64,000 nucleotides of DNA from positions 124,001 through 188,000 of the forward strand of contig NZ_VFSD01000005.1 of NCBI RefSeq assembly GCF_014332515.1, read 5' to 3'. The notes beneath the pieces were generated by a model. The model worked only from the letters and a program-made list of their open reading frames with translations, made no database searches and was not told where the DNA came from. The position numbers and the translations under genes are program-made. This stretch comes from Pontibacter beigongshangensis (GTDB lineage Bacteria > Bacteroidota > Bacteroidia > Cytophagales > Hymenobacteraceae). This document shows, one piece after another, positions 27,023 to 38,017 of this stretch; position 1 is the first letter of the stretch, and each line of letters opens with the position of its first letter.

Positions 27023-28098
27023 TATCTAACTGCTACTATTGCCTTCTTTGCTGCCCCTTTAGAGGCATAATTGTAAAAAATAATCATCCAAAACTGAATA
27101 CCGAATAAAATGGTAGCCAAGGTAAGATGTAAAGGCTGCATAAACGGCGGAATTGCCAGGTATGCCATTAAAATGCCTATTACTATCTCTGCCCCCAGGA
27201 TTACCAGCATCCAGTTACACAGCATTCTCATCGCATCGTTTTTCAGGGTGTAGAGCTCATAGGTGACCCAAAGGTTTAGGGCCAGCAAAACAATGGAAAA
27301 CGACCGGTGCACATAAAAAGAATTACCAAGCTGCTCAATCCAGCTTTCACGGTTGGTACCGTTTAGCGTAAAAGCGATTACATCAATATCTTCCCGAACC
27401 TGTGTACCTATCAGAACCTGCACAAATGTAAGGGCCGTAACACAAATGAGCAAAGCATTGATCTTTCCGGAAAACCTGAATTGCCGGCTGAAAGAATCGA
27501 TCTGAGACCTGATAAGCGCATATTCCAGCAGAGCAATCAATACGAGCGCCAGTGCCATATGGATAGTGACTGTAACAGGCAGCAAATTGGTTGATACTAC
27601 GATAGAACCCAACCAACCCTGAATTCCGACCAGGATGAGACTTGCAAAAGCTAAAACAAAGACTACTTTATCTTTCTTTAAATAAGGGATTGCAAAAATG
27701 ACCGTTAAAAATATGAAAATCCCGATCAACACCCCTACAAGCCTGTTTATATATTCGATCCAGGTTTTTGTAACATTGAACTCCGTCTCTATGTACTGAC
27801 TTGGATGCGAGAATATTTTAGCAGATAATTCCTCGAAACCTATCTTATCCAGAGAGGCGGCCAACTTCTTGTTTTTATCGATCCGCTTCTGTTTATAAAC
27901 CTCCAGATAATTATCAGGAAGTTGGCTAATATCAGTCGGAGGAACCCAACTGCCAAAGCACTTGGGCCAGTCTGGGCACCCCATACCTGAACCCGTGCTT
28001 CGCACGATTCCTCCGACTAATATCAGAAAGTACACAGCAATAACTGTAAGTACTCCTATTCTTCTAAACCTTTTTTCAGGAAAAGATTTATTTGTCAT
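27022..28098 (-). CDS. ctaA: Heme A synthase (CtaA/COX15)
   Basis: This membrane enzyme oxidises heme O to heme A for the oxidase. The protein is 358 residues with eight hydrophobic helices. The N-terminal motif GGIVRSTGSGMGCPDWPKCFGSWVPP is diagnostic of the COX15 type. Conserved histidines occur in VTIHMALA, VHRSFSIVLL and MQPLHLTLATILF. It is 10 bases downstream of the subunit I gene, so heme A synthesis is made in step with its apoprotein. Confidence 0.95.
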   Translation of the reverse strand: MTNKSFPEKRFRRIGVLTVIAVYFLILVGGIVRSTGSGMGCPDWPKCFGSWVPPTDISQLPDNYLEVYKQKRIDKNKKLAASLDKIGFEELSAKIFSHPSQYIETEFNVTKTWIEYINRLVGVLIGIFIFLTVIFAIPYLKKDKVVFVLAFASLILVGIQGWLGSIVVSTNLLPVTVTIHMALALVLIALLEYALIRSQIDSFSRQFRFSGKINALLICVTALTFVQVLIGTQVREDIDVIAFTLNGTNRESWIEQLGNSFYVHRSFSIVLLALNLWVTYELYTLKNDAMRMLCNWMLVILGAEIVIGILMAYLAIPPFMQPLHLTLATILFGIQFWMIIFYNYASKGAAKKAIVAVR

Positions 28099-28108
28099 TA
28101 ATGATAAG

Positions 28109-29941
28109 CTATTCTAAGTCTTTCTCATGTGGCAGGTTTGAAGACTGCGTTTGTGAGTATGGCACTGTTTGTGGAATATAATCTTCCGGAGCACCTGGTT
28201 TGCTATAATCATATGGCCATCTGTAAACCGCAGGAATTTCACCTGGCCAGTTGCCATGTCCTGGCAACGGAGGAGTAGTCCACTCTAATGTATTAGAATG
28301 CCATGGGTTCATGGAGGCACGACGCCCTCTGAAGATGCTGTAAATAAAATTGAACAGGAAGATAAACTGGGCACCAAAACCAATGATAGCAGCAATACTG
28401 ATAAAGACGTTCATATCACTGAACATGCTGAACGAGTCGAAGGTTGTCCATGAATAGTATCTTCTTGGGAAACCAGCTATACCCAGGTAGTGCATTGGCA
28501 TAAATACCAGGTAAACAGACACAAACGTTAACCAGAAGTGAACATATCCCAGCTTTTCATCCATCATTCGGCCGAACATCTTCGGGAACCAGTGATAGAC
28601 CCCTGTAAACATACCAAAGAAAGCAGCAGCACCCATCACAAGGTGGAAGTGAGCGATTACGAAATATGTATCGTGCAGGTGTATGTCAAGTGAAGAGTTC
28701 CCCAGGATAATGCCAGTTAAGCCACCAGAGATAAACAAGGAAACAAAACCTATGGAGAACATCATGGCTGCAGTAAACCGGATATTGCCTCTCCAAAGAG
28801 TCGCCAGCCAGTTAAACACTTTAACTGCGGATGGAACGGCAATAATAAGTGTCAGGAACATGAATACCGAACCAAGGAAAGGGTTCATGCCTGTTACGAA
28901 CATATGGTGCGCCCATACTACAAAAGACAGCAATGCAATACCTAAAAGGGAACCAATCATGGCACGGTAACCGAAAATCGGCTTACGAGCATTGGTACTG
29001 ATTACTTCTGACACCATACCAAAGCTTGGCAGGATCACGATATAAACCTCTGGGTGACCCAGGAACCAGAACAAGTGCTGGAACAGAATAGGAGACCCAC
29101 CGGTATTTGCCAAAGCCTCACCTGCTATGTAAATATCAGACAGGTAAAAACTAGTACCGAAACTTCTGTCGAATATCAGCAACAGAGCCGCTGAAAAAAG
29201 AACAGGGAAAGAAAGTAAACCTAGAACGGCTGTCAGGAAGAATGACCAGATGGTAAGCGGCATTTTTGTCATTGACATACCTTTGGTCCGCAGGTTAATA
29301 ACAGTAGTAATGTAGTTAACCCCTCCCAGCAGCTGCGAAATAATGAACAAGGCCATTGCAATCAGCCACAAGGTCATACCTGATTTAGAACCTTCGATAG
29401 CCTGTGGCAAGGCACTCAGCGGAGGATATACGGTCCAACCTCCACCTGCAGGCCCTGAATCTAGAAACAGGGAGATAAACAGAATCACACTGGCTATGAA
29501 AAAGAACCAGAACGACAGCATGTTCATAAACCCGGATGCCATATCGCGGGCGCCAATTTGCAAAGGTATCAGGAAGTTGAAAAACGTTCCGCTCAACCCA
29601 GCAGTAAGCACGAAGAACACCATTATGGTACCATGCATGGTAACCATTGCCAGGTAGAACTCCGGATTAAGCTTGCCGTTTTCGATCCAGCCCCCAAGTA
29701 TGGGCTCCAGAAATGTAAAAGTAGCATCAGGCCACCCTAACTGCAGGCGAAACAGAATAGACAGGAAGCCGCCTATAAAAGCCCACAGAATTCCCATAAA
29801 CAGGAACTGCTTACCAATTACTTTATGATCCTGGCTAAAGATATACTTCTCAAAGAAATTTTGATCGTGATGATGATCATGCTCTTCGTGGACATGATGC
29901 ACATCTTTTTGAATGGAAATATCTGCACTAGACATAGTCAA
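28109..29941 (-). CDS. ctaD: Cytochrome c oxidase subunit I
   Basis: The catalytic subunit of an aa3-type heme-copper oxidase, 610 residues. Heme and copper ligands are visible: His in AMVTMHGTIMVFF, the CuB site WFLGHPEVYI with the His-Tyr crosslink pair and the conserved Glu of the D proton channel, HH in VVWAHHMFVTG, and the last pair in HDTYFVIAHFHLVMG. Twelve hydrophobic helices are expected. The N-terminus is His-rich (HVHEEHDHHHDQ). A Met two codons after the first (MSSADIS) is an alternative start. It follows the subunit II gene by 13 bases. Confidence 0.97.
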   Translation of the reverse strand: MTMSSADISIQKDVHHVHEEHDHHHDQNFFEKYIFSQDHKVIGKQFLFMGILWAFIGGFLSILFRLQLGWPDATFTFLEPILGGWIENGKLNPEFYLAMVTMHGTIMVFFVLTAGLSGTFFNFLIPLQIGARDMASGFMNMLSFWFFFIASVILFISLFLDSGPAGGGWTVYPPLSALPQAIEGSKSGMTLWLIAMALFIISQLLGGVNYITTVINLRTKGMSMTKMPLTIWSFFLTAVLGLLSFPVLFSAALLLIFDRSFGTSFYLSDIYIAGEALANTGGSPILFQHLFWFLGHPEVYIVILPSFGMVSEVISTNARKPIFGYRAMIGSLLGIALLSFVVWAHHMFVTGMNPFLGSVFMFLTLIIAVPSAVKVFNWLATLWRGNIRFTAAMMFSIGFVSLFISGGLTGIILGNSSLDIHLHDTYFVIAHFHLVMGAAAFFGMFTGVYHWFPKMFGRMMDEKLGYVHFWLTFVSVYLVFMPMHYLGIAGFPRRYYSWTTFDSFSMFSDMNVFISIAAIIGFGAQFIFLFNFIYSIFRGRRASMNPWHSNTLEWTTPPLPGHGNWPGEIPAVYRWPYDYSKPGAPEDYIPQTVPYSQTQSSNLPHEKDLE

Positions 29942-29954
29942 ACGTATTTAAATG

Positions 29955-31022
29955 CTACAACTCTGATTTTACTTCCTCTGCTTTCTCAGCCTCTTTGCTC
30001 AATACAAGCTGATCTTGTGAAGGAGAAGAAAACTTCGCTAAGATATCGGGGTTCTGTTCCACAAAAGATTTCTGCTGCGCCAACCACTCCTCATAATCTT
30101 CCTCCTCGTCTACTACAACTATAAAGCGCATGGCAAAATGGCCACGTCCACAAATCTCAGTACAGGCAAGCTCATAATTGAAATCCGGGTTGCCTGTCTC
30201 ATTCCGCATCTCGGCCGTGGTTTTTGTTGGCACAAACCAGAATTTGGTAGGCATTCCAGGCACGGCATCCATCTTAAGACGGAAATGCGGCATGAAAACA
30301 CTGTGAATCACATCGCGTGCTCTAATTTTAAGAAGCACCGGCTTTCCTTTCGGAACATGGAGCTGCATGGGCATAAAATCATCATGTGCATTCGGATCAT
30401 TGAAATCTATGCCTAACTCATTTACAGCGTCAATCAGTCTATAATCGGCCACACCCAGTTTGCCGTCGGCTCCAGGGTACCGTACAATCCAGTTGAATTG
30501 TTTTCCTACCACTTCCACTACCACAGCATCCTGTGGAGCTTCGCTTGTGATGTTGGTCCAGGTTTTCCAGCCGGCAAACACCAGCAGGGCCATAACAACA
30601 GCCGGAATAAGTGTCCACACAATTTCAATTTTATTATTGTGCGGGTAATAATACGCTCTTTTATTGTCCTGGTGCTGATACTTATACGAGTATACAAACA
30701 GTAAAATCTGCGTTATCACAAATACGATTCCGATAACGACCATGGTAGTCCAGAAGAGGCTGTCTGTCCACTCTCCATGGACAGAGGCCAGCGGCTGGTT
30801 CATTTCGTCCCATGCATCCGCGAAAGACCAGAAAAAGGCTGCGCCTCCAACAAAGAGGAACAGTAATAAGAGGGCACTATTTACTCTATTACTAGTTTTA
30901 GTAGTACCTACCGCACGCTGGCTCGACCCTCTGAAAATAGAGGCCAGTGTGCCGATCCTGAAAAGCAGGAACAGGACTATGATTAATAAAAGAATGGATA
31001 AACCTATGGCGAACGTAATCAT
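29955..31022 (-). CDS. ctaC: Cytochrome c oxidase subunit II
   Basis: A 355-residue subunit carrying the CuA site: CTEICGRGHFAMRF supplies the two Cys, His and Met ligands, and an upstream His is in VIHSVFMPHFRLK. The N-terminal third contains four hydrophobic stretches (residues 1-25, about 50-70, 88-110 and 133-152), more than the usual two. No CxxCH is present, so unlike caa3 oxidases it lacks a fused cytochrome c; the cytochrome c domains of ActA and ActE in the same block probably donate electrons. It lies 24 bases after actF. Confidence 0.95.
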   Translation of the reverse strand: MITFAIGLSILLLIIVLFLLFRIGTLASIFRGSSQRAVGTTKTSNRVNSALLLLFLFVGGAAFFWSFADAWDEMNQPLASVHGEWTDSLFWTTMVVIGIVFVITQILLFVYSYKYQHQDNKRAYYYPHNNKIEIVWTLIPAVVMALLVFAGWKTWTNITSEAPQDAVVVEVVGKQFNWIVRYPGADGKLGVADYRLIDAVNELGIDFNDPNAHDDFMPMQLHVPKGKPVLLKIRARDVIHSVFMPHFRLKMDAVPGMPTKFWFVPTKTTAEMRNETGNPDFNYELACTEICGRGHFAMRFIVVVDEEEDYEEWLAQQKSFVEQNPDILAKFSSPSQDQLVLSKEAEKAEEVKSEL

Positions 31023-31046
31023 TATATAACGCTTTTAGAATGATCT

Positions 31047-32321
31047 CTATACATGATGGTGAATACTCTCCTCCAGGAATGGATGGTTAACAGGCACAAG
31101 AGATGCCTTGGCAAGGCCTTTTGTAAATGTTAACAAAAACACACCCAGGAACACAAGTGCTGTACCTACTTCAATGAAGCCAAACCCGGCATCTCCGCGC
31201 ATTGTTCCAGGCATCATCATAAGGTAGAAGTCCAACCAATGGCCAAACAGAATGGCGATTGTAACAAGTTTCAGCATAATCATCTGACGTTTCGCGTCTC
31301 TTGTCATGAGCACCAGAAACGGAAATGCAAAATTAATGATGAGGTTGGCAAAGAAAATCCCTAAGTATTTACCTTCATAGCCACCCAGACGCTCTGTAAA
31401 ATAGATCACTTCTTCAGGCATGTTGGCATACCAGTACAGCATGAATTGCGAGAACCAGATATATGTCCAGAAAATGGAGAAGGCAAAGCAGAATTTCCCT
31501 AAGTCATGCAGGTGGTTTGCATTTACCATCTTAAGATAACCATTCTGCTTCAGTATGATAACTGCTAAGGTAATGGCCGCTAAACCGGATACCCACCAGC
31601 TAGCAAAAACGTACCAGCCAAACATGGTGCTGAACCAGTGCGTATCTATAGAGAGTACCCAGTCCCAGGCAGACATAGAAGATGTTACGCCAAACACTAC
31701 CAGGAACATAGCCGAGATACGGATACTCTTGTGGTAGTAGCTGGTGCCACCTTGCAAATCTTCAGCAACAGAGTTTCTTCTCAGCCAATTGAAGAACAGG
31801 ATCCAAAGTCCGAAATAAACGACCATTCTTACCAGGAAGAACCCAAAGTTCAGGTATGACTTTTTCCCGGCAATAATCGGGTCATACTTCGGGTTGTTGA
31901 TATCATACAGGTAATCATGCGTCCAGTGAAAAATATCATGCCCGCCGAGCAGGAACACGATCAGCATAACGGCACCACCAATAGGCAGGTAATAACCCAA
32001 TGCTTCCGGAATTCTTTTGATCAAGACTGACCAGCCTGCATAGGCCACATACTGCACGGTCACAAAGAAAACCCCGATCAGGGCTATTCCTGTAAAATAC
32101 ACGTTATTGAGCCACAGGTTAATATAAAGCCTTTTTGTCCATGTGGCAGGCTCATGGGCTACAGCTCCGCCATGAGCAGCAGCATCAACAGCATGGTGGT
32201 CTTCTCCCCATCCCAGTGCCATGGCAACTATACCTACTATAAGTAAAACAACACCTATAGCTATCATTAAGAAAAACTTGTTATTTGTCTTCCTCGAAAT
32301 GATGAGTCTTTCTTCTGTCAT
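31047..32321 (-). CDS. actF: Alternative complex III membrane subunit ActF
   Basis: ActF is a quinol:cytochrome c oxidoreductase membrane subunit related to ActC/NrfD. The 424 residues contain about ten hydrophobic helices (for example FFLMIAIGVVLLIVGIVAMALGWG, SVLIKRIPEALGYYLPIGGAVMLIVFLLG, FCFAFSIFWTYIWFSQFMLYWYANMPEE). The region GHDIFHWTHDYLYD and the IRISAMFLVVFGVTSSMSAWDWVLSIDTHWFSTMFGWYVFAS block are characteristic. In the Act complex it helps anchor the cytochrome subunits and may bind quinol. It follows actE by 27 bases. Confidence 0.92.
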   Translation of the reverse strand: MTEERLIISRKTNNKFFLMIAIGVVLLIVGIVAMALGWGEDHHAVDAAAHGGAVAHEPATWTKRLYINLWLNNVYFTGIALIGVFFVTVQYVAYAGWSVLIKRIPEALGYYLPIGGAVMLIVFLLGGHDIFHWTHDYLYDINNPKYDPIIAGKKSYLNFGFFLVRMVVYFGLWILFFNWLRRNSVAEDLQGGTSYYHKSIRISAMFLVVFGVTSSMSAWDWVLSIDTHWFSTMFGWYVFASWWVSGLAAITLAVIILKQNGYLKMVNANHLHDLGKFCFAFSIFWTYIWFSQFMLYWYANMPEEVIYFTERLGGYEGKYLGIFFANLIINFAFPFLVLMTRDAKRQMIMLKLVTIAILFGHWLDFYLMMMPGTMRGDAGFGFIEVGTALVFLGVFLLTFTKGLAKASLVPVNHPFLEESIHHHV

Positions 32322-32348
32322 TATCCTTTTAAAATTATGCCTTAGACG

Positions 32349-33008
32349 TTAGTTATTAGAGGTGGTGCCAGTTGCAGAGTTTTCTGGGGTGGCCTCATTT
32401 GCCTCCTGCTGTGCCTGCTCATCAGCAACAGTCACACCGGTTTCCCCTTTCTGGAGTTGCTGTACAAACATCACAATCTTCCAGCGTTCTGTCGGGTTTA
32501 CCTGCGTATCATGCGGACGCATACGTCCTCTGCCATTTGTGATAACGTGGTAAATGTGTCCTGCAGGAAGCGAAGCTACACGGCCGGCAGTATAAGAAGG
32601 AACACCTTTAAACTTCTGTCCGACTAATCCTTGTCCATCTCCCGACTCACCATGACAAGGGGAGCAGAAGCGGGAATAGAGAATTTTACCTTCTGCCAGA
32701 TTTGCTGAAGTGTAAGGCAGTGGATTCTTCAATTCTACCCCTGCTACTTCCGCCTCGTCCGAAGAGAGGTACATGGTATATCCCATTTTGCCTCTGGCAA
32801 CCGTTCCCTCGGCAGGTTCCCGCATGTTCAGCCCTCCTGGGTTGTAAATATTGGTCTTGATCTGGGTGTATGGTTCCAGGGGCACAGCGTCGTACATATC
32901 AGGAGCATATTCTACTCCCGGGTCTTGCTCATTCTTACAAGCCACTAGGGCTGTCGCCGCAAAAAACAGGACAGAAACTTTTAATCCTTTGGTAGATAAA
33001 CTTTTCAT
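32349..33008 (-). CDS. actE: Alternative complex III cytochrome c lipoprotein ActE
   Basis: A 219-residue lipoprotein. The lipobox LVAC puts the lipidated cysteine at 24, and one heme c site CSPCH lies at 115-119 (RFCSPCHGESGDGQG). The distal Met is probably in GRMRPHDTQV. The C-terminal 35 residues are a low-complexity Gln/Glu/Thr/Asn tail. ActE is the monoheme cytochrome subunit of the Act complex and may hand electrons on to the oxidase. Its ATG overlaps the actD stop (TAATG), giving tight coupling. Confidence 0.94.
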   Translation of the reverse strand: MKSLSTKGLKVSVLFFAATALVACKNEQDPGVEYAPDMYDAVPLEPYTQIKTNIYNPGGLNMREPAEGTVARGKMGYTMYLSSDEAEVAGVELKNPLPYTSANLAEGKILYSRFCSPCHGESGDGQGLVGQKFKGVPSYTAGRVASLPAGHIYHVITNGRGRMRPHDTQVNPTERWKIVMFVQQLQKGETGVTVADEQAQQEANEATPENSATGTTSNN

Positions 33009-33532
33009 TATTTCAGCACCTCCTTCTGGTTAACTTCGATTGCACCGTTGGTCCGAAGCAGGTTATTTAAAGCAGCTATGTCTGTAACACCGTCTTTTAC
33101 TTCGATTGCCATTACAAACTTATCATCTGTGGATCTCTTGTCGAAAACAGGCACTTTTGTGGAAGGCTTCAGTTTAGTGACAATAAAAAAGGTAATCACC
33201 ATTCCATGTGCGGCAAAGAGAACTGTAAGCTCAAACGTAACCGGAATAAAAGCAGGAAGCGCAATATGAGGCTTTCCTCCTATGATCATGGGCCAGTCGA
33301 AACCAAGCATCCAGATCTGCATCCAGAGCGCGAAAGAGCACCCAAACAGCCCAAAAAAGAAGGCAGCTATTGGCAGACGCGATCTCTTAATACCTAATAC
33401 ATCATCTATGCCATGTATAGGAAAGGGAGAGAAGACTTCATATATTTTGGTACCTGCAGCCCGTACGTTTTCGATGGCCGTCAGGAGGACATCTTCATCA
33501 TCGTAGATACCTAGAACAAACTTTTTATTCAT
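33008..33532 (-). CDS. actD: Alternative complex III subunit ActD (DUF3341)
   Basis: 174 residues from ATG 33532 ([17 protein letters not shown]). That start matches the family and overlaps the actC end by 8 bases; the longer frame from 33589 would run far into actC. The family motif [24 protein letters not shown] is followed by two membrane helices ([20 protein letters not shown] and [18 protein letters not shown]). It is a small membrane subunit that links ActC and ActF in known Act structures. The C-terminal 60 residues are soluble. Confidence 0.93.
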   Translation of the reverse strand: MNKKFVLGIYDDEDVLLTAIENVRAAGTKIYEVFSPFPIHGIDDVLGIKRSRLPIAAFFFGLFGCSFALWMQIWMLGFDWPMIIGGKPHIALPAFIPVTFELTVLFAAHGMVITFFIVTKLKPSTKVPVFDKRSTDDKFVMAIEVKDGVTDIAALNNLLRTNGAIEVNQKEVLK

Positions 33533-34949
33533 TGCTATGAGATGTATTAGAGTTAGAATCCTTTGGAGTGCCGTGCATCGTATTTGCATGAGGCTTTACC
33601 TCTGAAGATGACTTCAGGATGGCTTTCACCTCGGCCATGTTTATTACCGGGAAGTACTTGGCAAAGAGCAGGAATAAGGTAAAGAACAACCCTATCGTAC
33701 CTACATACACGCCTACATCGATAATTGTTGGAGAGAACATTGCCCATGAAGACGGCAGGTAATCGCGGTGAAGTGAGGTCACGATAATTACGAAACGCTC
33801 GAACCACATACCAATGTTCACGAAGATTGTGATGATGAAAGTGGCAGTAAGGCTTCTGCGGATGCTTCGGAACCAGAACAGCTGCGGCGTGATAACGTTA
33901 CAGGTCATCATAGACCAGTAAGCCCACCAGTAAGGGCCGGTTGCACGGTTAATGAACGCGTACTGCTCATACTCTACCTGGGAGTACCAGGCAATGAAGA
34001 ACTCAGTGATATAGGCCACCCCTACAATAGAACCAGTCAGGATGATTACCTTGTTCATCGACTCAATGTGCTCCAACGTGATGTAATCCTCCAACTTGAA
34101 CACCTTGCGTGTAATAATCATCAGGGTTAACACCATGGCGAAGCCTGAGAAAATGGCACCAGCCACAAAGTATGGAGGGAAAATGGTGGTGTGCCAGCCT
34201 GGGATTACGGATGTTGCAAAGTCGAAAGATACGATGGTGTGCACAGAAAGTACAAGTGGGGTAGCTAAACCGGCCAGGATCAGGGAAACTGTTTCGTAAC
34301 GCGACCAGGCTTTAGCGGAGCCAGTCCAGCCGAAAGAAAGGAAGGCATAAGCTCTTCTTGCAATAGGACCTGTGGCACGGTCGCGAATGGTAGCGAAATC
34401 GGGAATAAGACCTATGTACCAGAACACCAATGATACGGAGAAGTAGGTAGAGATCGCAAAAACGTCCCAGAGAAGTGGCGAGTTGAAGTTAACCCAAAGC
34501 GAACCATAAGTGTTTGGCAGAGGAAGCACCCAAAGTGCCATCCAAGGACGGCCCATGTGCAGAACTGGGAACATGGCCGCGCAAATTACCGCGAATATGG
34601 TCATCGCCTCGGCGGCACGGTTGATAGAGGTTCTCCATTTCTGGCGGAACAGCAAAAGAATAGCTGAAATAAGCGTACCGGCGTGGCCAATACCTACCCA
34701 CCACACAAAGTTGGTGATATCCCATGCCCATCCTACTGTTTTATTAAGGCCCCACTCCCCTATTCCATACCAAAGGGTGCGGTAAACAGAGTAACAAAAA
34801 ATAGCAAAACCTACCAGGGCAACAGCCAAGGCAATGGCCCAACGCATGTTGGGCTTCGCCTCCACCTGTCTGCAGACATCTTCAGTGATGTCGTGGTATG
34901 TTTTCCCCCCCGTTACAAGAGGCTCTCTTATCGGAGATACATGCTGCAT
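33525..34949 (-). CDS. actC: Alternative complex III quinol-binding membrane subunit ActC
   Basis: An NrfD/PsrC-like integral membrane protein of 474 residues with about ten helices. Motifs include [46 protein letters not shown] and [34 protein letters not shown], the last being typical of the quinol-binding pair ActC/ActF. It takes electrons from the quinol pool and passes them to the Fe-S clusters of ActB. It follows actB by 19 bases. The C-terminal 35 residues are polar and Ser/His/Asn-rich. Confidence 0.95.
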   Translation of the reverse strand: MQHVSPIREPLVTGGKTYHDITEDVCRQVEAKPNMRWAIALAVALVGFAIFCYSVYRTLWYGIGEWGLNKTVGWAWDITNFVWWVGIGHAGTLISAILLLFRQKWRTSINRAAEAMTIFAVICAAMFPVLHMGRPWMALWVLPLPNTYGSLWVNFNSPLLWDVFAISTYFSVSLVFWYIGLIPDFATIRDRATGPIARRAYAFLSFGWTGSAKAWSRYETVSLILAGLATPLVLSVHTIVSFDFATSVIPGWHTTIFPPYFVAGAIFSGFAMVLTLMIITRKVFKLEDYITLEHIESMNKVIILTGSIVGVAYITEFFIAWYSQVEYEQYAFINRATGPYWWAYWSMMTCNVITPQLFWFRSIRRSLTATFIITIFVNIGMWFERFVIIVTSLHRDYLPSSWAMFSPTIIDVGVYVGTIGLFFTLFLLFAKYFPVINMAEVKAILKSSSEVKPHANTMHGTPKDSNSNTSHSNE

Positions 34950-34968
34950 AACGCTATCTAAGTTTATT

Positions 34969-37900
34969 TTAAGCTAAATTTCTAATTTTAGTCAGGTAAG
35001 TTACGTTTGGCTGAACGTTGATTTCTTCCAGCACATGGAATGCACGCTCGCCCTCTTCTTTGGCCAGCACTTGTGCAATGCGGCTCTCTGGGTCCAGCAT
35101 ATCACCAAAGATGATCGCATCGGTTGGGCAGGACTGTGCGCAAGCCGTAACGATTTCGCCATCTTTTGGCCTTCTGTTCTCACGTTTTGCCTCAAGTTTA
35201 CCAAGCTGCACACGCTGAACACAGAAGGAGCATTTCTCCATAACACCTCTTGAACGCACCACTACATCCGGGTTTAACACCATCTTGCCAAGGTCGTTGT
35301 TCATGTTGTAGTCGAACTTATCGTTGTTGGCATAAGCAAACCAGTTGAAACGACGCACTTTGTACGGGCAGTTGTTAGCGCAATAGCGGGTTCCTACGCA
35401 ACGGTTATAAGCCATCTGGTTGATACCTTCAGAGCTGTGCATGGTAGCGGCCACAGGGCAAACCGTCTCGCATGGAGCGTGGTTACAGTGCTGGCACATC
35501 ATCGGCTGGAAGATAACGGTTGGGTTATCAGCCGGGTGCTCCATTTCGGCATAGTCTTTTGGCTCATGCTCTTTGGCGCTGTAGTACCGGTCGATACGCA
35601 TCCAGTGCATTTCCCGACGGTTAATTACCTCTGCCTTGCCTACTACCGGAATATTGTTCTCGATATTGCAGCTCAACGTACAGGCACCACAACCGATACA
35701 AGAGTTAAGGTCCACCACCATACCCCAGTGGTGATTCTTGTATTCATAATCATCCCAAAGCGAAATAGTGGCTGGCTTAACCGGACCATCATGCGTCGCA
35801 ATGCGAATATATTTGGTAACTGTTTTCGGGTCTTTCTGATAGTTGGCCAGCGTGTTCTCCTGCACAACCAAACGATCCATAATGGTATGATGCGTCTGCA
35901 TCTGCGCAATAGGAGACGTAGCATCTGTCTTCTCCAGTTTTACAACACTGCTATAGCTCACGCTATTGTTGGCAACTGTTGTAATCGGGAAGGCATTGGC
36001 ACCCAAACCTTTTACTACAGGCATAGATTCCAGATCGCGTCCGTAGCCCATGGCGATACCAACTGTACCTGGTGCCTGGCCTGGCTGAATAAGCGCCGGA
36101 GCCTCGATGGTTTTGCCATTAGCCGTGGTTACTCTCAGCACGTCGCCCTGCACCACTTTCATTTCCTCGGCCATTATGCGAGGCATGGCCACATAATTAC
36201 CCCACGTGGCTTTTGTAATAGGGTCGCCAGCTTCCTGCAGGTAGGGGTTATTTACTTCATAGCCGGGTCCAATCTGTACTTTCTCGTATACTACCGCTTC
36301 AATTCCGCTTCCGCCAGCTCTGCTGCCCGCAGCACTTGCGGCAGATGCGGCAGTAAGCGTATTAGCAACTGGGCTTACCTTTAGCATGGAAGCTCCTGTC
36401 TCCAAAACGCCGTCATGCACGGCTTTATCCCAGAAAACATTAAAATCACCTGAAGCTACTTTTCTCCAGTTGTTTCTGATATAATCGTAGAAGGTGGTGG
36501 TGTTGCCGCTCCAGGTCAGCAAGCTGTCCTGCATCTGGCGCGTGGTGAAGATCGGCCTGATCACAGGCTGTGCCAGGCTCAGGAAGCCTCTCTTCGGCTC
36601 ATAGTCGTTCCATGACTCAAGGTAGTTATTGTCTGGGGTCACAAAATCAACTAATGCAGCTGTTTCGTCTACGCGCTCTGCAAAAGAAACCTTCAGGCCT
36701 ACTTTGGCTAATCCGCTCTTAACCCTGTCGGCCAGCGGATGGTCGTAGGCAGGGTTAGCGTTATAGAAGAACACGGCTCCAATGGTACCGGCATTCAGAT
36801 CTTCGATAAAACGTAGCATTTGGGCATCGTTACCCTGCTTTACAAAGTAAGGAGCAGCCGTGTCTATGGTGGTTCCCTCGGCACCTAAGGCCTGGTTGAG
36901 GGCGGCTACCATGGTTTGAACAGCTGGGTCGTTGGAGCCAGACACTACAAGCGCTTTGCCTTTGTTAGCGTTCAGGTCTCTTACGGCGGCAGCAAAAGCT
37001 TTGCTGTCCACGTTAGCCGGAGCGCTTCCACCCTGGCCGGTGATGCTGTTATATAGGGCAGAAACCAGAGCAGCTTCCTGCGATGGCTTAATAGGCACGC
37101 GGATATCAGCGTTGGCACCTGTAAGAGAAAGTATTGTCTCGAACTGGTAGTGGCGCGACATGACAGCCTTCTCTTTTGTGATCTTGCGGTTCTGGATGTA
37201 TTGTTTCGCAAATGGAGTGGGAGCAATCCAGGAACCGAGGAAATCGGCTCCTACGCTCACAATGATATTGGCTTTGCTGAAGTCGTATCCGGGGATGGTT
37301 CCGCCGTTGGCAGCAAGCAGGGCCGACGCAGAGTTGGCATCGTAAGTTACGTGCTCAAAGCTTCCGAATCTCGATCCGAATTCATCAATCAACTGTTTTG
37401 TAGAAGGGCTGGCAACGGTAGAAGAAACAAGCACTACTTTGCCGCTTACGCCATTCAGGGCTGCTGTGATTTCACGGTCCACATCCTCCCACTTGGCTTC
37501 TTTGCCTTTGAGGAGCGGTGTGCGGAGCCTGTTGTTATCGTACAGGTTTAAAACAGATGCCTGCGCCCTTGGGCTTGTTCCAAGCGGTGTTACAGAAGAC
37601 ATCGGATTTGGCTCAATCTTAATCGGGCGGCCTTCGCGCGTCTTGATCAGGATGCTGTTGTAATCGCCGTGGGAGAAGTAGGTAGAGGCGTACCAGTTGG
37701 CAACGCCCGGCTCTACATCAACCGGCTTGTTCAGGTAAGGAATTGCTTTCCTTACCGGGGCCTCACAGGAAGCCAGGGTGGCGGCGGCCAGGCCAAATCC
37801 TAGAAGCTTTAAGAAATCTCTTCTTGGCGCAGTCACCTGCGAAGACTTGCTGTCGCCTGGGGTTTCATTTAACGGCAGGAATTCTGGAAACTCATTATGA

Positions 37901-37971
37901 GCATGCTTGGCGAACTCCGGAGTGTTTTCTAACTCCTCAATTCCTTTCCAGTATTTAATTCTGTCTTGCAT
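34969..37971 (-). CDS. actB: Alternative complex III Fe-S/molybdopterin-like subunit ActB
   Basis: A 1000-residue fusion. The leader [20 protein letters not shown] (about residues 50-69) is a twin-arginine signal ending in a possible lipid-anchor Cys. Residues of about 75-730 resemble a molybdopterin oxidoreductase; family members lack the cofactor, and I see no obvious Mo ligand. The C-terminal 270 residues are a ferredoxin-like domain with cysteine groups [35 protein letters not shown] and CSFC...CAQSC, enough for the usual four clusters. This is the electron-transfer wire of the complex. It follows actA by 46 bases. Confidence 0.95.
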   Translation of the reverse strand: MQDRIKYWKGIEELENTPEFAKHAHNEFPEFLPLNETPGDSKSSQVTAPRRDFLKLLGFGLAAATLASCEAPVRKAIPYLNKPVDVEPGVANWYASTYFSHGDYNSILIKTREGRPIKIEPNPMSSVTPLGTSPRAQASVLNLYDNNRLRTPLLKGKEAKWEDVDREITAALNGVSGKVVLVSSTVASPSTKQLIDEFGSRFGSFEHVTYDANSASALLAANGGTIPGYDFSKANIIVSVGADFLGSWIAPTPFAKQYIQNRKITKEKAVMSRHYQFETILSLTGANADIRVPIKPSQEAALVSALYNSITGQGGSAPANVDSKAFAAAVRDLNANKGKALVVSGSNDPAVQTMVAALNQALGAEGTTIDTAAPYFVKQGNDAQMLRFIEDLNAGTIGAVFFYNANPAYDHPLADRVKSGLAKVGLKVSFAERVDETAALVDFVTPDNNYLESWNDYEPKRGFLSLAQPVIRPIFTTRQMQDSLLTWSGNTTTFYDYIRNNWRKVASGDFNVFWDKAVHDGVLETGASMLKVSPVANTLTAASAASAAGSRAGGSGIEAVVYEKVQIGPGYEVNNPYLQEAGDPITKATWGNYVAMPRIMAEEMKVVQGDVLRVTTANGKTIEAPALIQPGQAPGTVGIAMGYGRDLESMPVVKGLGANAFPITTVANNSVSYSSVVKLEKTDATSPIAQMQTHHTIMDRLVVQENTLANYQKDPKTVTKYIRIATHDGPVKPATISLWDDYEYKNHHWGMVVDLNSCIGCGACTLSCNIENNIPVVGKAEVINRREMHWMRIDRYYSAKEHEPKDYAEMEHPADNPTVIFQPMMCQHCNHAPCETVCPVAATMHSSEGINQMAYNRCVGTRYCANNCPYKVRRFNWFAYANNDKFDYNMNNDLGKMVLNPDVVVRSRGVMEKCSFCVQRVQLGKLEAKRENRRPKDGEIVTACAQSCPTDAIIFGDMLDPESRIAQVLAKEEGERAFHVLEEINVQPNVTYLTKIRNLA

Positions 37972-38017
37972 AATATATCTAGAGAACTCGGATACTTATA
38001 TAATTAGATGAATTTGA